This document shows, in pieces, positions 42,313-52,083 of a DNA stretch of 64,000 bases; the first letter of the stretch is position 1, and every line of letters starts with the position of its first letter. Origin of the DNA: Paratinospora sagittata (taxonomy: Eukaryota > Streptophyta > Magnoliopsida > Ranunculales > Menispermaceae); assembly GCA_035771175.1 (NCBI GenBank), contig CM069604.1:17857115-17921114 (forward strand), in the 5' to 3' direction. Under the pieces are notes generated by a model, which was not told the origin of the DNA, ran no database searches, and saw only the letters and a program-made list of their open reading frames with translations. Both the position numbers and the translations under genes were made by a program.

Positions 42313-45300
42313 CTAGCACACTACATCTCGAACTTTCCTAGGCCAAGTAACCCCAGTTGCATCTTCCCTCAAAATATTGAATAACCCACGGGGAGGGGAA
42401 GACAGGATACACACTCCCCGATTGAACTTCAAAGCCTCAGTAGCCAAATAGTCTGCTGCTCTATTACCTTCTCTATAAATATGCTCAACTTGAACTATCC
42501 AATCTCTCTGAAGGAGTCTTCTACACTCATTTACCAAGTTGGAAAGGCTAAGCTGCGGCATACTGTTGCCTTTTAACCAACCAGCCACCATAGCCGAATC
42601 TGTTTCGAAGACTATAGAACGATGGCCTTCATCCCAAGCAAGACGTAGGCCATGAACAGCAGCCCATAATTCAGCTTCAGTTGCAGTACAAGACCCAATA
42701 TTAGCCACAAACCCCCTCAACCACATACCACAATAGTCACGGAGAAGACCGCCACCCCCTGCTCGCGATGAAGCTTTCTTAAGACATCCATCAGTATTAA
42801 GCTTAGTCCAACCATGGTTGGGAGCACACCAGCCTACCATCTTCACCCTCTCTATCAGTCCAGCACCATGGACCGCCACTTTGGCTCGAAAAGCATGAAT
42901 GATTTCAGCCACTTGCCCTTTAAGCCAAGCCATGCTATACTCGAAGTGAAAACGAAGATTACGAAAAACTAAATCATTCCTCCATTTCCAAAGAGCCCAC
43001 ACGGCAACTGTAAAGTAGGAAGCCCAGTCATAGTCAACATTACAATCATTAACGCCAGCAAGATTATGAGCAAGCCAGCTTTGGAAATCCAAATTGCTCT
43101 GAAGATGATACTCAACTGGCTGCAATAGACGCTTCCATAATTGCACGGCTCTAGAGCAATTTCGAAAAATATGATCAACATCCTCGATACATCCCACACA
43201 TTCAATACAGTCAGATGCCATGGTGAAACCCCTTTTCATCCGCTCAGCATTGCACATGATCTTTCGATGCGCAACCATCCACAAAAAAGTCTTGCATCTT
43301 TGAGGAGCTTTAAGCTTCCAAATCATCCTCCAAAGGGAATTAGGATCTCCTATAAGAGTGCCAGTAGAAATAGTATAAGCAGAGGTCACCGTTAATATGC
43401 CACTCTTAGAAGCTCCCCAACATATGCCATCTACAACCTCCTCTTCATCCCATAAGAGCACAGCAGCAAGTTTATTTTCAACCTCAAAAGGGAGTAAACC
43501 TGATAGAGCATTCCAGTCCCACCCTGAGCCCTTCACCCAATAGCTTGAGACAGGCCTATACATCTCCACCAAACTCAAATCCCGCATTTTCATATTGATT
43601 AAGGCCACCTCACCCACCCATGTATCAAGCCAAAAAAGAGTGTCCTTACCATTACGAACTAGAGCCCGCACCCCGCCACGTAAAATAGGCGAGGCTTTAA
43701 CAATGCCTCGCCACGCATTGGAAGCCCCATTCTTAGGCTGCAACCTATCAATAGTAGCTTCCCGATGCAGATACTTCATGGAAACAACTCTAGCCCAAAA
43801 GCTATTCTTATCTGTAATTAGTCTCCATCCCAATTTGGCTAAAAAAGCCAAGTTCATATGAGCCATACTCTTAATGCCAAGACCACCGTCCTCCATAGGT
43901 TTGATGATGATTTCCCACTTAATGAGGTTGACGCCCTGCTTCTCATTAGACCCTCCCCATAGAAAACGTCGAACTAATTTATCAATGGTATTACACACCC
44001 CTATTGGTAATACCATAGTCTGCATGATGTACATGGGAATAGAGTTAAGCACCGATTTAACTAGAACCAATCTACCCGCAAAGGACAGGAATTTTGTCTT
44101 CCACCCCTCCAATCGAGTAGTCACTCTCTCAATGATGTACTGAAAGTCAGCAGGTCGGACCCTCCCATGAATGGAGGGAGCACCAAGATACCGACCCAGG
44201 TTGTCCGTAAGGGGGATACCAGAGATAGTAGATATGTCTTGAGCCACCGCAAGCTCCACATTGTGAGATACAAATATATGAGATTTCTGGTAGTTAACTC
44301 TTTGGCCCGAGCACGCACAAAATAAATCCAGGCACTTCATAATAACCTTTATCTGCTCGGTAGATGCTTCCGCAAACAAAACCATATCATCTGCAAAGAA
44401 AAGGTGGGAGATAGAAGGACCATTACGAGAAAGCTGTACGGGTTTCCATTCCTTTCGCTCCACTGCCCCATTAATCAAATGACCCAATCTTTCAATACAC
44501 AGAACAAAAAGATAAGGCGAAATTGCATCCCCTTGCCGAACTCCGCGCTCAGGGGAGAAACAATCCAAAAGATCCCCATTCCAGACAATCGACATCCTAG
44601 AGGAAGAGACACAATGCATCACATTTCGGATCCACCCATCACCAAGACCAATCTCCTTCAACGAGTCTTCAATAAAATCCCAAGATAATCGATCATAGGC
44701 CTTTTCAAGATCAATCTTAATTGCCATATGAGAAACACCACTCTTCTTAGTTCTCATTGAATGAAGGACTTCTTGATACACAATGACATTATCTGTAATT
44801 TGGCGACCAGGAACAAAGCTGCTTTGGTTGGGAGAGACAAGACTAGGGAGGATCATCTTTAGCCTATTTGTCATAGCTTTTGTAATCAGTTTATAGCCCA
44901 CGTTGCAGAGACTTATAGGTCTAAGCTGGGTCAATAATTCAAGATGCTGAACCTTCGGTACTAATACCAACAGAGTATCATTGATCCCATCTGGAAGCTT
45001 TCCTGACGCCCAAAAGTCTTGAACAAGCTTGTAGACAGAAGGCCCCACTGTAGGCCAGAGGCGTTGATAAAAACCTGCATGAAAACCATCCGGGCCTGGC
45101 GCTTTGAAGGGAGCCATATCAAATAAAGCCTGACGAATCTCTTCAATCTCAAAGGGTTGATGAATCCTTGCCATGACAGCACCATCTAGAATTGGAAAAC
45201 CCCCTTTAGGAAAATCAGACATATCCCCACAAGGTTCTTTTGAGAATAACCTGGTATAAAAATCTTGAATTAGATGCTTCAACTGAGCTGAATCTGAAAC

Positions 45301-46440
45301 CCAATTTCCATCTGCACCTTTTAACCTCCCAATGACATTCCTACTCCGACGAATGACTGTAGTAGCGTGATAGAACTTAGTATTGCGGTCACCCGAAAGG
45401 ATCCAGTCGGCTCTAGATTTCTGAAACCACGAAAGTTCTTCTTGATACAGAACAAGGTCCAGCTCCTTCTTAAGCTTAGACTCCAAAAGATGAATACGGT
45501 GTGTAGGGTGTTTAGATAAGACACGTTGAATGCCTGCAAGTCTCGCCCAGAGCTTCTTCTTTCTCTTAGAAATACTCCCAAACTCGGTACTATTCCATGA
45601 AGTAAGAACCGAGGCTATATGTCGATTATTTGTATCCAAAGATCGGTCACGACTCCAATTCTCCTTAATGACATTGTAAAATCCCGGATGAGTCAGCCAA
45701 GCTGCCTGAAATTTAAACTGCGTTGGCCTCACAGTGGCACTTGAACCCTTTAAACGAACCAAGATAGGAACATGGTCGGAGTGATGTTTAGGAAGGTGAA
45801 TCACTCTAGCGTCCTCAAACATATGCCTCCAAGCTAAATTACATAAAACTCTATCCAGGCGAGCTCCCTTAAACTGATCCCCTATACCCCTACTCCAAGT
45901 ATAGGCTTGTCCGGAAAATCCCATGTCCAGCAAATCATGATCAAAAATCCAATCCCCAAAGCCAGAGCTGCCATGATGAGCCACAGCATTCCCACTACTA
46001 ACTTCTTCGGAACATACCACCGCATTAAAATCACCCGCAATAATCCAAGGCTCACTCGTATCAAGAACATTCTTATTAAGATCCCTCCATAACAGCTTCT
46101 TCAGGCTGGCTGTAGGACTACCATAAACAACAGATAACAACCACTGATGCATACTACTATCCCGAACCCTCATATGGATAAACTGGGGATGAGTAGCAAT
46201 AATATTTATTTGACAAGAACTATGCCAGAACACCCAAATACCACCACTGAAACCCAATGATTCTACCCGGACCCATTCATCAAATCCCAGCTTTTTACAG
46301 AGAAAATCTGCCTGAGATCCACTCACTTTGGGCTCTAACAACCCCAATATGCCTGGTTTATGCATCTTAAGCAGGTCTTTCAGGGAACGGTGGAACTCCT
46401 TCGAAGCCGCCCCTTGACAATTCCAGATCATAAAATCCAT
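42313..46440 (-). CDS. LINE ORF2: endonuclease, reverse transcriptase, RNase H
   Basis: The 1375-residue protein begins with an apurinic-type endonuclease (WNCQGAASKEF at residues 6-16, LLEPKVSG at 34-41, AGDFNAVV at 135-142, SDHVPILV at 221-228). RT spans about 450-760 with FKAPGPDGFHAGFY, KIDLEKAYDRLSWDFIE, GVRQGDAISPYLF and the catalytic FADDMVLFAEAS (Asp-Asp at 684-685). A zinc-binding RT-associated region lies near 1080-1130 (ECVGCIEDVDHIFRNC), and a plant-type RNase H near 1214-1340 (LNTDGCLKKASSRAGGG, TEAELWAAVHGL, ETDSAMVAGW). The enzyme nicks the target and copies the LINE RNA onto it. All catalytic motifs inspected are present, so it may be active or very recently silenced. Confidence 0.95.
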   Translation of the reverse strand: MDFMIWNCQGAASKEFHRSLKDLLKMHKPGILGLLEPKVSGSQADFLCKKLGFDEWVRVESLGFSGGIWVFWHSSCQINIIATHPQFIHMRVRDSSMHQWLLSVVYGSPTASLKKLLWRDLNKNVLDTSEPWIIAGDFNAVVCSEEVSSGNAVAHHGSSGFGDWIFDHDLLDMGFSGQAYTWSRGIGDQFKGARLDRVLCNLAWRHMFEDARVIHLPKHHSDHVPILVRLKGSSATVRPTQFKFQAAWLTHPGFYNVIKENWSRDRSLDTNNRHIASVLTSWNSTEFGSISKRKKKLWARLAGIQRVLSKHPTHRIHLLESKLKKELDLVLYQEELSWFQKSRADWILSGDRNTKFYHATTVIRRSRNVIGRLKGADGNWVSDSAQLKHLIQDFYTRLFSKEPCGDMSDFPKGGFPILDGAVMARIHQPFEIEEIRQALFDMAPFKAPGPDGFHAGFYQRLWPTVGPSVYKLVQDFWASGKLPDGINDTLLVLVPKVQHLELLTQLRPISLCNVGYKLITKAMTNRLKMILPSLVSPNQSSFVPGRQITDNVIVYQEVLHSMRTKKSGVSHMAIKIDLEKAYDRLSWDFIEDSLKEIGLGDGWIRNVMHCVSSSRMSIVWNGDLLDCFSPERGVRQGDAISPYLFVLCIERLGHLINGAVERKEWKPVQLSRNGPSISHLFFADDMVLFAEASTEQIKVIMKCLDLFCACSGQRVNYQKSHIFVSHNVELAVAQDISTISGIPLTDNLGRYLGAPSIHGRVRPADFQYIIERVTTRLEGWKTKFLSFAGRLVLVKSVLNSIPMYIMQTMVLPIGVCNTIDKLVRRFLWGGSNEKQGVNLIKWEIIIKPMEDGGLGIKSMAHMNLAFLAKLGWRLITDKNSFWARVVSMKYLHREATIDRLQPKNGASNAWRGIVKASPILRGGVRALVRNGKDTLFWLDTWVGEVALINMKMRDLSLVEMYRPVSSYWVKGSGWDWNALSGLLPFEVENKLAAVLLWDEEEVVDGICWGASKSGILTVTSAYTISTGTLIGDPNSLWRMIWKLKAPQRCKTFLWMVAHRKIMCNAERMKRGFTMASDCIECVGCIEDVDHIFRNCSRAVQLWKRLLQPVEYHLQSNLDFQSWLAHNLAGVNDCNVDYDWASYFTVAVWALWKWRNDLVFRNLRFHFEYSMAWLKGQVAEIIHAFRAKVAVHGAGLIERVKMVGWCAPNHGWTKLNTDGCLKKASSRAGGGGLLRDYCGMWLRGFVANIGSCTATEAELWAAVHGLRLAWDEGHRSIVFETDSAMVAGWLKGNSMPQLSLSNLVNECRRLLQRDWIVQVEHIYREGNRAADYLATEALKFNRGVCILSSPPRGLFNILREDATGVTWPRKVRDVVC

Positions 46441-46503
46441 AAAAACAAGATAAAAATAGGCTACCCACCCCTACCGAAGACCAAAAAATTGTCAAGCACG
46501 ACT

Positions 46504-48687
46504 TTAAGAGGAGGACCCTCCATCAACAATATCCATCCTCCCAAGCGATTCACCCTTGTCACTAGGAGCTTCGTTATGCACCCCTACCAGATTAGCTTTT
46601 GTTCCACCAAGTTCCCGCCTACCAATAGCAGGAACATGCCCAGATTCCACCACAATAGGAGGATCTTGATGATGTTCTGGTATCGAATTAATTGTAGGAT
46701 GAATACCCTCCATGTTCTCAACCTGATGCTGGGGATGAGAGACCACCGATCGAGAGATCAACTGACCTCTATTGGACCCACGCACCACAATATGTTCCTC
46801 CGCAGCGGCAGCTTGCTTGGACTGAGAAGAGATAGAAGTGATGTCACGAGTCAGTAAATTCTTCTTTATTCGAACCGCATTGCTGGTCTCTACAGCCACT
46901 TGAGTGCTTGGGCCATTATCCACTTCCTTAGTATTTATTTGCATATTGGGCCTTCTCCCTTTACTCTTGACATAGTCATTAAGTGATATCCCTGGGCCCC
47001 TGTGCACGCCAATATCCTTATCAAGATGCGGCCCATCTCGTTGATCACTATCAATATTTTCCTCAAGATTATCCTCAACCGCTAATGCCGCATACCGAGA
47101 AATATGTTGCTGAAAGCTAGCATTTTGTTTAGCACCAATCAGTGGCATATCCCGAGGATCACGTCCAGCTCTCCCACTCTTTCCATTTTCAGTTTTGGTC
47201 ATACCTCTACGAGCTCTTCTAGAAGCCAACATCCATGGCCCATAACTTTCGGTTATTTCCTGATTCACCGGAGGCTCAGCCGGCCTAGCTTGAACTCCGA
47301 CCACATCTCTAACATCTTCGGCCAGCACTTCCGCCGGTCCACCGTGATGAGGCGTCTCTTGGCCCTCATTCTTTGGACACGCATCTTTCCGATGCCCATA
47401 ACATCCACAATCAAAGCAAATTAAATGGATCCCCTCGTATTCAATCCGTCGAACCCGGCGTCGCAAAGTGAATTTAGATAGAAGTGGCTTGGTTATATCT
47501 ACCTCCACACATATACGCGGGAACTTCCCCCTAGAGACGGTGCTTGTTGCATCATCAATCTTCACCGGACGACCAATACGCGCCCCTACTTTCATGAGGA
47601 AGTCATAGTCATAGTATTCAATTGGGAGACAAGGGATTCGCACCCACACCAACAATCTATCCATGTTCTCCTGCCCCGGATCAAAATTAGGATGCCATTG
47701 CCGCACTGTTAGATAATGATCAAAGATCATCCAAGGGCCCGCAAATTTTGCATACTCATAATCCTCCTTGGAGGCAAACTTGACAAGAAAATAGTCTTGA
47801 TCAATAGCAACTAATTCAATAGGAGCCTTCGGACGCCATAAGGCCTTAATCTTACGTAACAGGAATGTAAATCCAATTGTTCTGCCCAACAATTTGATAA
47901 TAAGTGTCTGTCTCCATGGGCGACGTAAGCGCCTCTTCTCCTCCTTGGATATGTGAATGACTGGACACTCGGACCCGGACTCCTCAGCCCCCATCTCTCC
48001 TTCATCATCTGAGGTCCAATCCTCATCGGACGTCTCACCATCATCCATCCGTCCCGTATAGCCCAAAAGTTTGTCTCTAAATGTGGGCAAGGGGGCGAAC
48101 ATCCCATTCCCCTCAGCATTCTCCTTGCATGCCTGAGTCTCCTCCACCATACTTACGTCCGCCATCGGCGACAAATCCGCTTCCACTCCATCCACATTCA
48201 TCTTAACTTTTTTGTTACTTCGTTCAAGCAAATCAGTTTCCCTTTCAGGAAAAGGAGCAGTGTTGCCTTCTTCTTCCTGGCCTCCAGCCTTGTTAGCACT
48301 CAAACCACCACTGTCATCTCCCATCATATCTTTCCGAGGAATCTCTCCCTGAATCTCTCTCAACTGATCGGAACCACCTCCCGATTCACCGTTCTTGTCC
48401 GAAATCACGATCATCGCAACCGCCTTCGCACGATTCCTCGCCGCATCCAATCTCGTCCTCGGCCTCACCGCTGCCGCCGCCTCCTCCTCTGCACCACCAC
48501 TACCACCGCTGCCGGCAGCAACCGCCACCTGGTTTCTCGCCGCTTCCCTCGCGACTGCAGCTCTAGTTTTTATATAGTTTCCGACCAAGGGCTCCGATTT
48601 CCTCCCTCCGCCTCGACCCCGCGGTTTTCGCGGCTGATCTACGACTGGAGCACGGCCTCGACGTACTCCGCTACGCAGTTCGCGCAT
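46504..48687 (-). CDS. LINE ORF1: RNA-binding protein with DUF4283 and zinc knuckle
   Basis: The 727-residue protein starts at ATG 48687 with an Arg/Gly/Ala-rich basic region, then an acidic stretch, then a DUF4283-type domain at roughly 255-400 (LLGRTIGFTFLLRKIKALW, FASKEDYEYAKFAGPWMIFD, LLVWVRIPCLPIEYYD) and a CCHC knuckle at 424-437 (CFDCGCYGHRKDAC). The C-terminal 280 residues are low-complexity. DUF4283 plus CCHC is the usual plant LINE ORF1 layout and is thought to bind LINE RNA in the ribonucleoprotein. The frame is intact and ends 63 bp before ORF2. Confidence 0.92.
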   Translation of the reverse strand: MRELRSGVRRGRAPVVDQPRKPRGRGGGRKSEPLVGNYIKTRAAVAREAARNQVAVAAGSGGSGGAEEEAAAAVRPRTRLDAARNRAKAVAMIVISDKNGESGGGSDQLREIQGEIPRKDMMGDDSGGLSANKAGGQEEEGNTAPFPERETDLLERSNKKVKMNVDGVEADLSPMADVSMVEETQACKENAEGNGMFAPLPTFRDKLLGYTGRMDDGETSDEDWTSDDEGEMGAEESGSECPVIHISKEEKRRLRRPWRQTLIIKLLGRTIGFTFLLRKIKALWRPKAPIELVAIDQDYFLVKFASKEDYEYAKFAGPWMIFDHYLTVRQWHPNFDPGQENMDRLLVWVRIPCLPIEYYDYDFLMKVGARIGRPVKIDDATSTVSRGKFPRICVEVDITKPLLSKFTLRRRVRRIEYEGIHLICFDCGCYGHRKDACPKNEGQETPHHGGPAEVLAEDVRDVVGVQARPAEPPVNQEITESYGPWMLASRRARRGMTKTENGKSGRAGRDPRDMPLIGAKQNASFQQHISRYAALAVEDNLEENIDSDQRDGPHLDKDIGVHRGPGISLNDYVKSKGRRPNMQINTKEVDNGPSTQVAVETSNAVRIKKNLLTRDITSISSQSKQAAAAEEHIVVRGSNRGQLISRSVVSHPQHQVENMEGIHPTINSIPEHHQDPPIVVESGHVPAIGRRELGGTKANLVGVHNEAPSDKGESLGRMDIVDGGSSS

Positions 48688-50351
48688 TCTTCACCCATGC
48701 AATCCAAAACCCCCGCTCTAAATCCGACCATTATATATATTCCTCACCGAGAATCCAAAATGCCCCCCATCACTGCACCAAAATCCCTCCTATTTCAAAT
48801 TCCCTATCACGCAATCAATAGCCCCCCATTACCAGATCTGCGACGCTCTTAGGCATCATCGAAGCCGAATCCGATCTGATTGTCGAGCAAGTACTGAGCT
48901 GTGTCGTTCTTCTTTGTTGGTTCAACTTTTCCATTTTAGACAAATCCCTAAAACCCCCAGAAGACAAACCACCACTTCGCCGGGGAAGCGACGATCCCAC
49001 AAGAGACGGAAAAGGGGAACAAGTAATAAAATAAAAATGAAAGATAAAGTGATAACCTGATGTTAGGGTTTACAGGAACAAGGTGAAGCATAATCGTTTG
49101 CAGCTCGTTGTTAGCCCTGGTTGTTCGTGCACAAGCTCCATCGTCACATATTTTGTTTTGTCTGATTTTGTGCCGGAGTAGCCGCTTCGTCCTCGGAAAA
49201 ACCCATTGTAAGCCAGTCTTAATCGTGCAACAAGTACTGATGAGACAAAAATCAGAAAAGCTCGGTGAACAAACTCCTGCACTGCGGCCGCTCTCCGGTC
49301 GTTGCTCCAGCCACGATCAGATCCGAGCTTAAAAAAGGAAGAGCAGAAATGAAATCGGCAAGTTTACACGGCGAGCTGAGCGATTCCAGGCTACCAGATC
49401 AGTGACAGTGTGATGATCGTACTTAGATGGAAGCAGTAGCTCGGCTGACAGTCAACGAGCTTACCAGCTTCTTTACTCTTCCTCCTCCTCCTTCCGCCAT
49501 CACTCTCTGTTTTTCTTCCTCAGCGCCCAGCAGATCTGCAGATCTGCAACAAGGACAATCGATCCTCGAAATGCAACCAAAGACGCTTCTCACTGCTACT
49601 CCAAGATCTCAAGATTTGAGATGAACAGAGAAGTAAAAAAGAGAGGTCAAGAAGAAAACCCAGCTTCGTCCTCGGAAAAACCCATTGTAAGCCAGTCTTA
49701 ATCGTGCAACAGCTACTGATGAGACAAAAATCAGAAAAGCTCGGTGAACAAACTCCTGCACTGCGGCCGCTCTCCAGTCGTTGCTCCAGCCACGATCAGA
49801 TCCGAGCTTAAAAAAGGAAGAGCAGAAATGAAATCGGCAAGTTTACACGGCGAGCTGAGCGATTCCAGGCTACCAGATCAGCGACAGTGTGATGATCGTA
49901 CTTAGATGGAAGCAGTAGCTCGGCTGACAGTCAACGAGCTTACCAGTTTCTTTACTCTTCCTCCTCCTCCTTCCGCCATCACTCTCTGTTTTTCTTCCTC
50001 AGCGCCCAGCAGATCTATTGTGATTCTGGATATTTATTTTTTAGTTCCCGAGCTTGTCAATCACACAGGATCTGCGCCCGTGTACCAGACCATAGCAGTC
50101 CAACATTTCCACGACCAACACCAGAGGAATGTCGATCAATCCGAGACAGTTTGCTGAATCTACACGGTTTCCCTGAAGAATTCGCTAAGTTCCGAACTGG
50201 GAAACGAGCTCCAAACCCTTCTTCTTCTTCTCCTCTGCTTCTCAACAGTGGTTCGGAACCCAGTAATGAAGTGGTCGAAACAGAGAAAAAAAGTGAAAAT
50301 GGAGAAGCTTTTCCAGATCTCGCCACATCTTGTTCTTGCGTTTTTTTCCCC
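48688..50351 (-). promoter_or_regulatory. LINE 5' UTR / internal promoter region with duplicated unit
   Basis: The 1.66-kb region upstream of ORF1 is free of a LINE reading frame. It includes two copies of a 354-bp unit (49184-49537 and 49663-50016), 479 bp apart, differing at only about five positions, each containing a GCGGCCGC site and CT-rich tracts. In animal L1 elements tandem 5' UTR monomers act as promoters; the analogous role here is inference. Confidence 0.7.
49184..50016 (-). repeat. two near-identical 354-bp monomers, period 479 bp
   Basis: Copy one runs 49184-49537 and copy two 49663-50016 in the same orientation; a 125-bp linker (49538-49662) follows the first copy only in plus-strand order. 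Visible differences are limited to a few single or double base changes, for example CAACAAGTACTG versus CAACAGCTACTG. Confidence 0.9.
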
Positions 50352-50367
50352 TTTTGGTGTGTATGTC

Positions 50368-51143
50368 AAAGTAGTGGCAAATAGGGAATGAATTTAAGTG
50401 ATAAATAACTTATAATTAATAATATGACTTACAATAGTGGACTAGCAAGCTCAGTAGTTAGAGGGCTAGCATGGAATCCAAATGAGCCTAGATCTCTCAC
50501 GTGGCTTAGTCCTTTAGCTTGCTAAACCCCGAAAAACAGGGAGTGAGGTAATGAGACATTAGCAAGTTGGAGTACTCTAATATGCCAAAATTTTTGAACA
50601 TATTTTTGTAATTATAAGCGGTATTTTTATAATTTTATATTAAAATTTAAAAGGAGCCCGGACCCGGCATGTGTTATGTCTGAAAATTCCTGACAAAATC
50701 ATTTATGTGGTTCGTGACAGAAATGAGAAAAAAATAAAAATAAAATGAGAAACCCGCGTCAAAGGCAAAACAATTATTTCATCAAAATGGACCGTCCGCG
50801 GTACGAATACAACATGTGTTACGTTATAAATGTTATAAAAAACATTTTTATAAGAATCATACAAAAAATAGATCTCTCTTTCGACTGAACACTGATACAT
50901 GTTGATTTTAGTCGAACAAAGTCAAACGACCCATTTTCAAACCATGCACCGTCCACGCATGCAACGGGGCAACACCCGTATAAACGTACGCCCATTCTCT
51001 CTCCTTTCCATTCCCATTTTCTTTCCCACGTTTCCTTTGAAATTGCGATAGAATCTCGATTTATCTCCTAAAATCATGCATGCACGACACCTATCACGCT
51101 TAAACATAGGAATCATCCTTATCACTCTCCAACCCTAACCTTA
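50368..51143. other. non-coding flank, possible host promoter
   Basis: The sequence right of the LINE target duplication has no transposon coding trace. From about 50900 it carries CATGCATGCA near 51075, a telo-box-like AACCCTAACC at about 51131 and leads into a TATA-rich segment, all common in plant promoters. Nothing here was recognised as a repeat except generic AT-rich sequence. Confidence 0.4.
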
Positions 51144-51146
51144 TTG

Positions 51147-51362
51147 CCTATATATATTTATATATATGAAACTCAAACTCTAATTCCCAGCCGCCCTCAC
51201 ATCCTCTACACTCTCTCTCTTGAACGGCAACAGAAGTGCGCAAAGAACAGCGGTCGTTGGAACACGGAGATCCCACAGCGAGTTTCCTACATTCTCTCTT
51301 CTTCTCTGTTTCTTTTCTATTGGGCAATCCTTTGTTCTTGGATCGGATAACAGCGGCGACAA
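51147..51362 (+). promoter_or_regulatory. putative TATA box and 5' UTR of a host gene
   Basis: TATATATATTTATATATAT at about 51150-51168 is followed by a CT-rich leader (CTCTACACTCTCTCTCTTG) and, 200 bp on, by an ATG in a reasonable plant context (GCGACAATGGATGC). This is the layout of a plant core promoter and 5' UTR. No transcript evidence is available. Confidence 0.4.
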
Positions 51363-51592
51363 TGGATGCCACCACCTTGATTACCTTGTTGTTTTGTACT
51401 CTTCTTCTTGCCAATGCATGTATCTCTCTCTTTATTGACACTCCCCCACGACGACTAGACGAGATCTCGTCCGAGACGACGAGAAAAAGTCGCCGAAGAA
51501 ACCACCCAAAGGATGCTCTGTTTTGGGTGTTTTCTCAGGCGCACACGAACGCAGCAACAGCAGCAGCATCTTGCTGCTATTGCTGCTTATGA
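51363..51592 (+). CDS. hypothetical small protein or first exon with hydrophobic N-terminus
   Basis: From ATG 51363 the frame encodes about 76 residues. Residues 5-26 form a hydrophobic segment (TLITLLFCTLLLANACISLF) like a signal peptide or anchor, followed by a basic Arg-rich region (TTRKSRRRNHPKDALFW) and an Ala/Cys low-complexity end. I do not recognise the family. The end may be intronic, since the sequence turns into a CT-rich tract at 51600-51840. A copia LTR begins at 51919, so if this is a gene its downstream part was separated or lost. Confidence 0.3.
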
Positions 51593-51918
51593 GGGAGCCA
51601 CGAGCCTTCCCGTCCCTTTTTCTTCTTCCATCTCTTTCCTCTCCCTTTTTTTCTTCTCTCCTTCTCGTCGGCTTTGCGTTTCTCTGCACTCGGTGCGGAG
51701 CAACAACAGCAACAACACGCTGCTGCGGCTACTACAACTGCTCCTCCTCTTCTCCTTTCTCCCTTTTTTCTTCTTTCTTTCCTCTCCTCTCCCTTCCTTT
51801 TTTCCTCCTCCTTTTCTCCCCTGCCTTTCCTTCCGCCAACTTGCACCAAGATGTCACCACCGCTTCCTCTGTTTTCTGTTCATATAGTCAGGCATTATCA
51901 ACAACAACTAACTAACGG
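51593..51918. other. CT-rich tract, intron-like or low complexity
   Basis: The sequence is dominated by C/T runs with CAG/CAA repeats near 51550-51740. Several overlapping frames are open only because of composition. No gene is supported. Confidence 0.4.
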
Positions 51919-52083
51919 TGTTAGTTAAGTTGTTAGCTTTCAATTTTTTTTAGCTAGAAATTAGTTGAGTAGTGTCCAGTAACTGCGCACCACGTGTTAG
52001 TTCAGGCGGAGCGTCTGTATGTTTCAATGTTCTCGTGTGTATGTATGAATGAGTTGTCTATAAATACAATAGTGAAAGAACGA

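Larger units (their letters stand above)
42270..50351 (-). mobile_element. full-length L1-type LINE with two intact ORFs
   Basis: An 8.08-kb minus-strand insertion is flanked by the 16-bp direct repeat TTTTGGTGTGTATGTC (42254-42269 and 50352-50367). It has a 1.66-kb 5' UTR, ORF1 (727 codons), a 63-bp gap, ORF2 (1375 codons), a short 3' UTR and a run of eight A on the element strand at its 3' end. Both ORFs are free of stops and shifts. Long variable target duplication plus A tail is the signature of target-primed reverse transcription. Confidence 0.95.

Noticed and set aside
47104..47424. Antisense ORFs within LINE ORF1 and ORF2
   Set aside because: They are shadows of the long intact LINE frames on the other strand.
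51513..51928. Several overlapping Ser/Leu/Phe-rich or Arg/Glu-rich ORFs
   Set aside because: They arise from a CT-rich low-complexity tract that is open in many frames on both strands.
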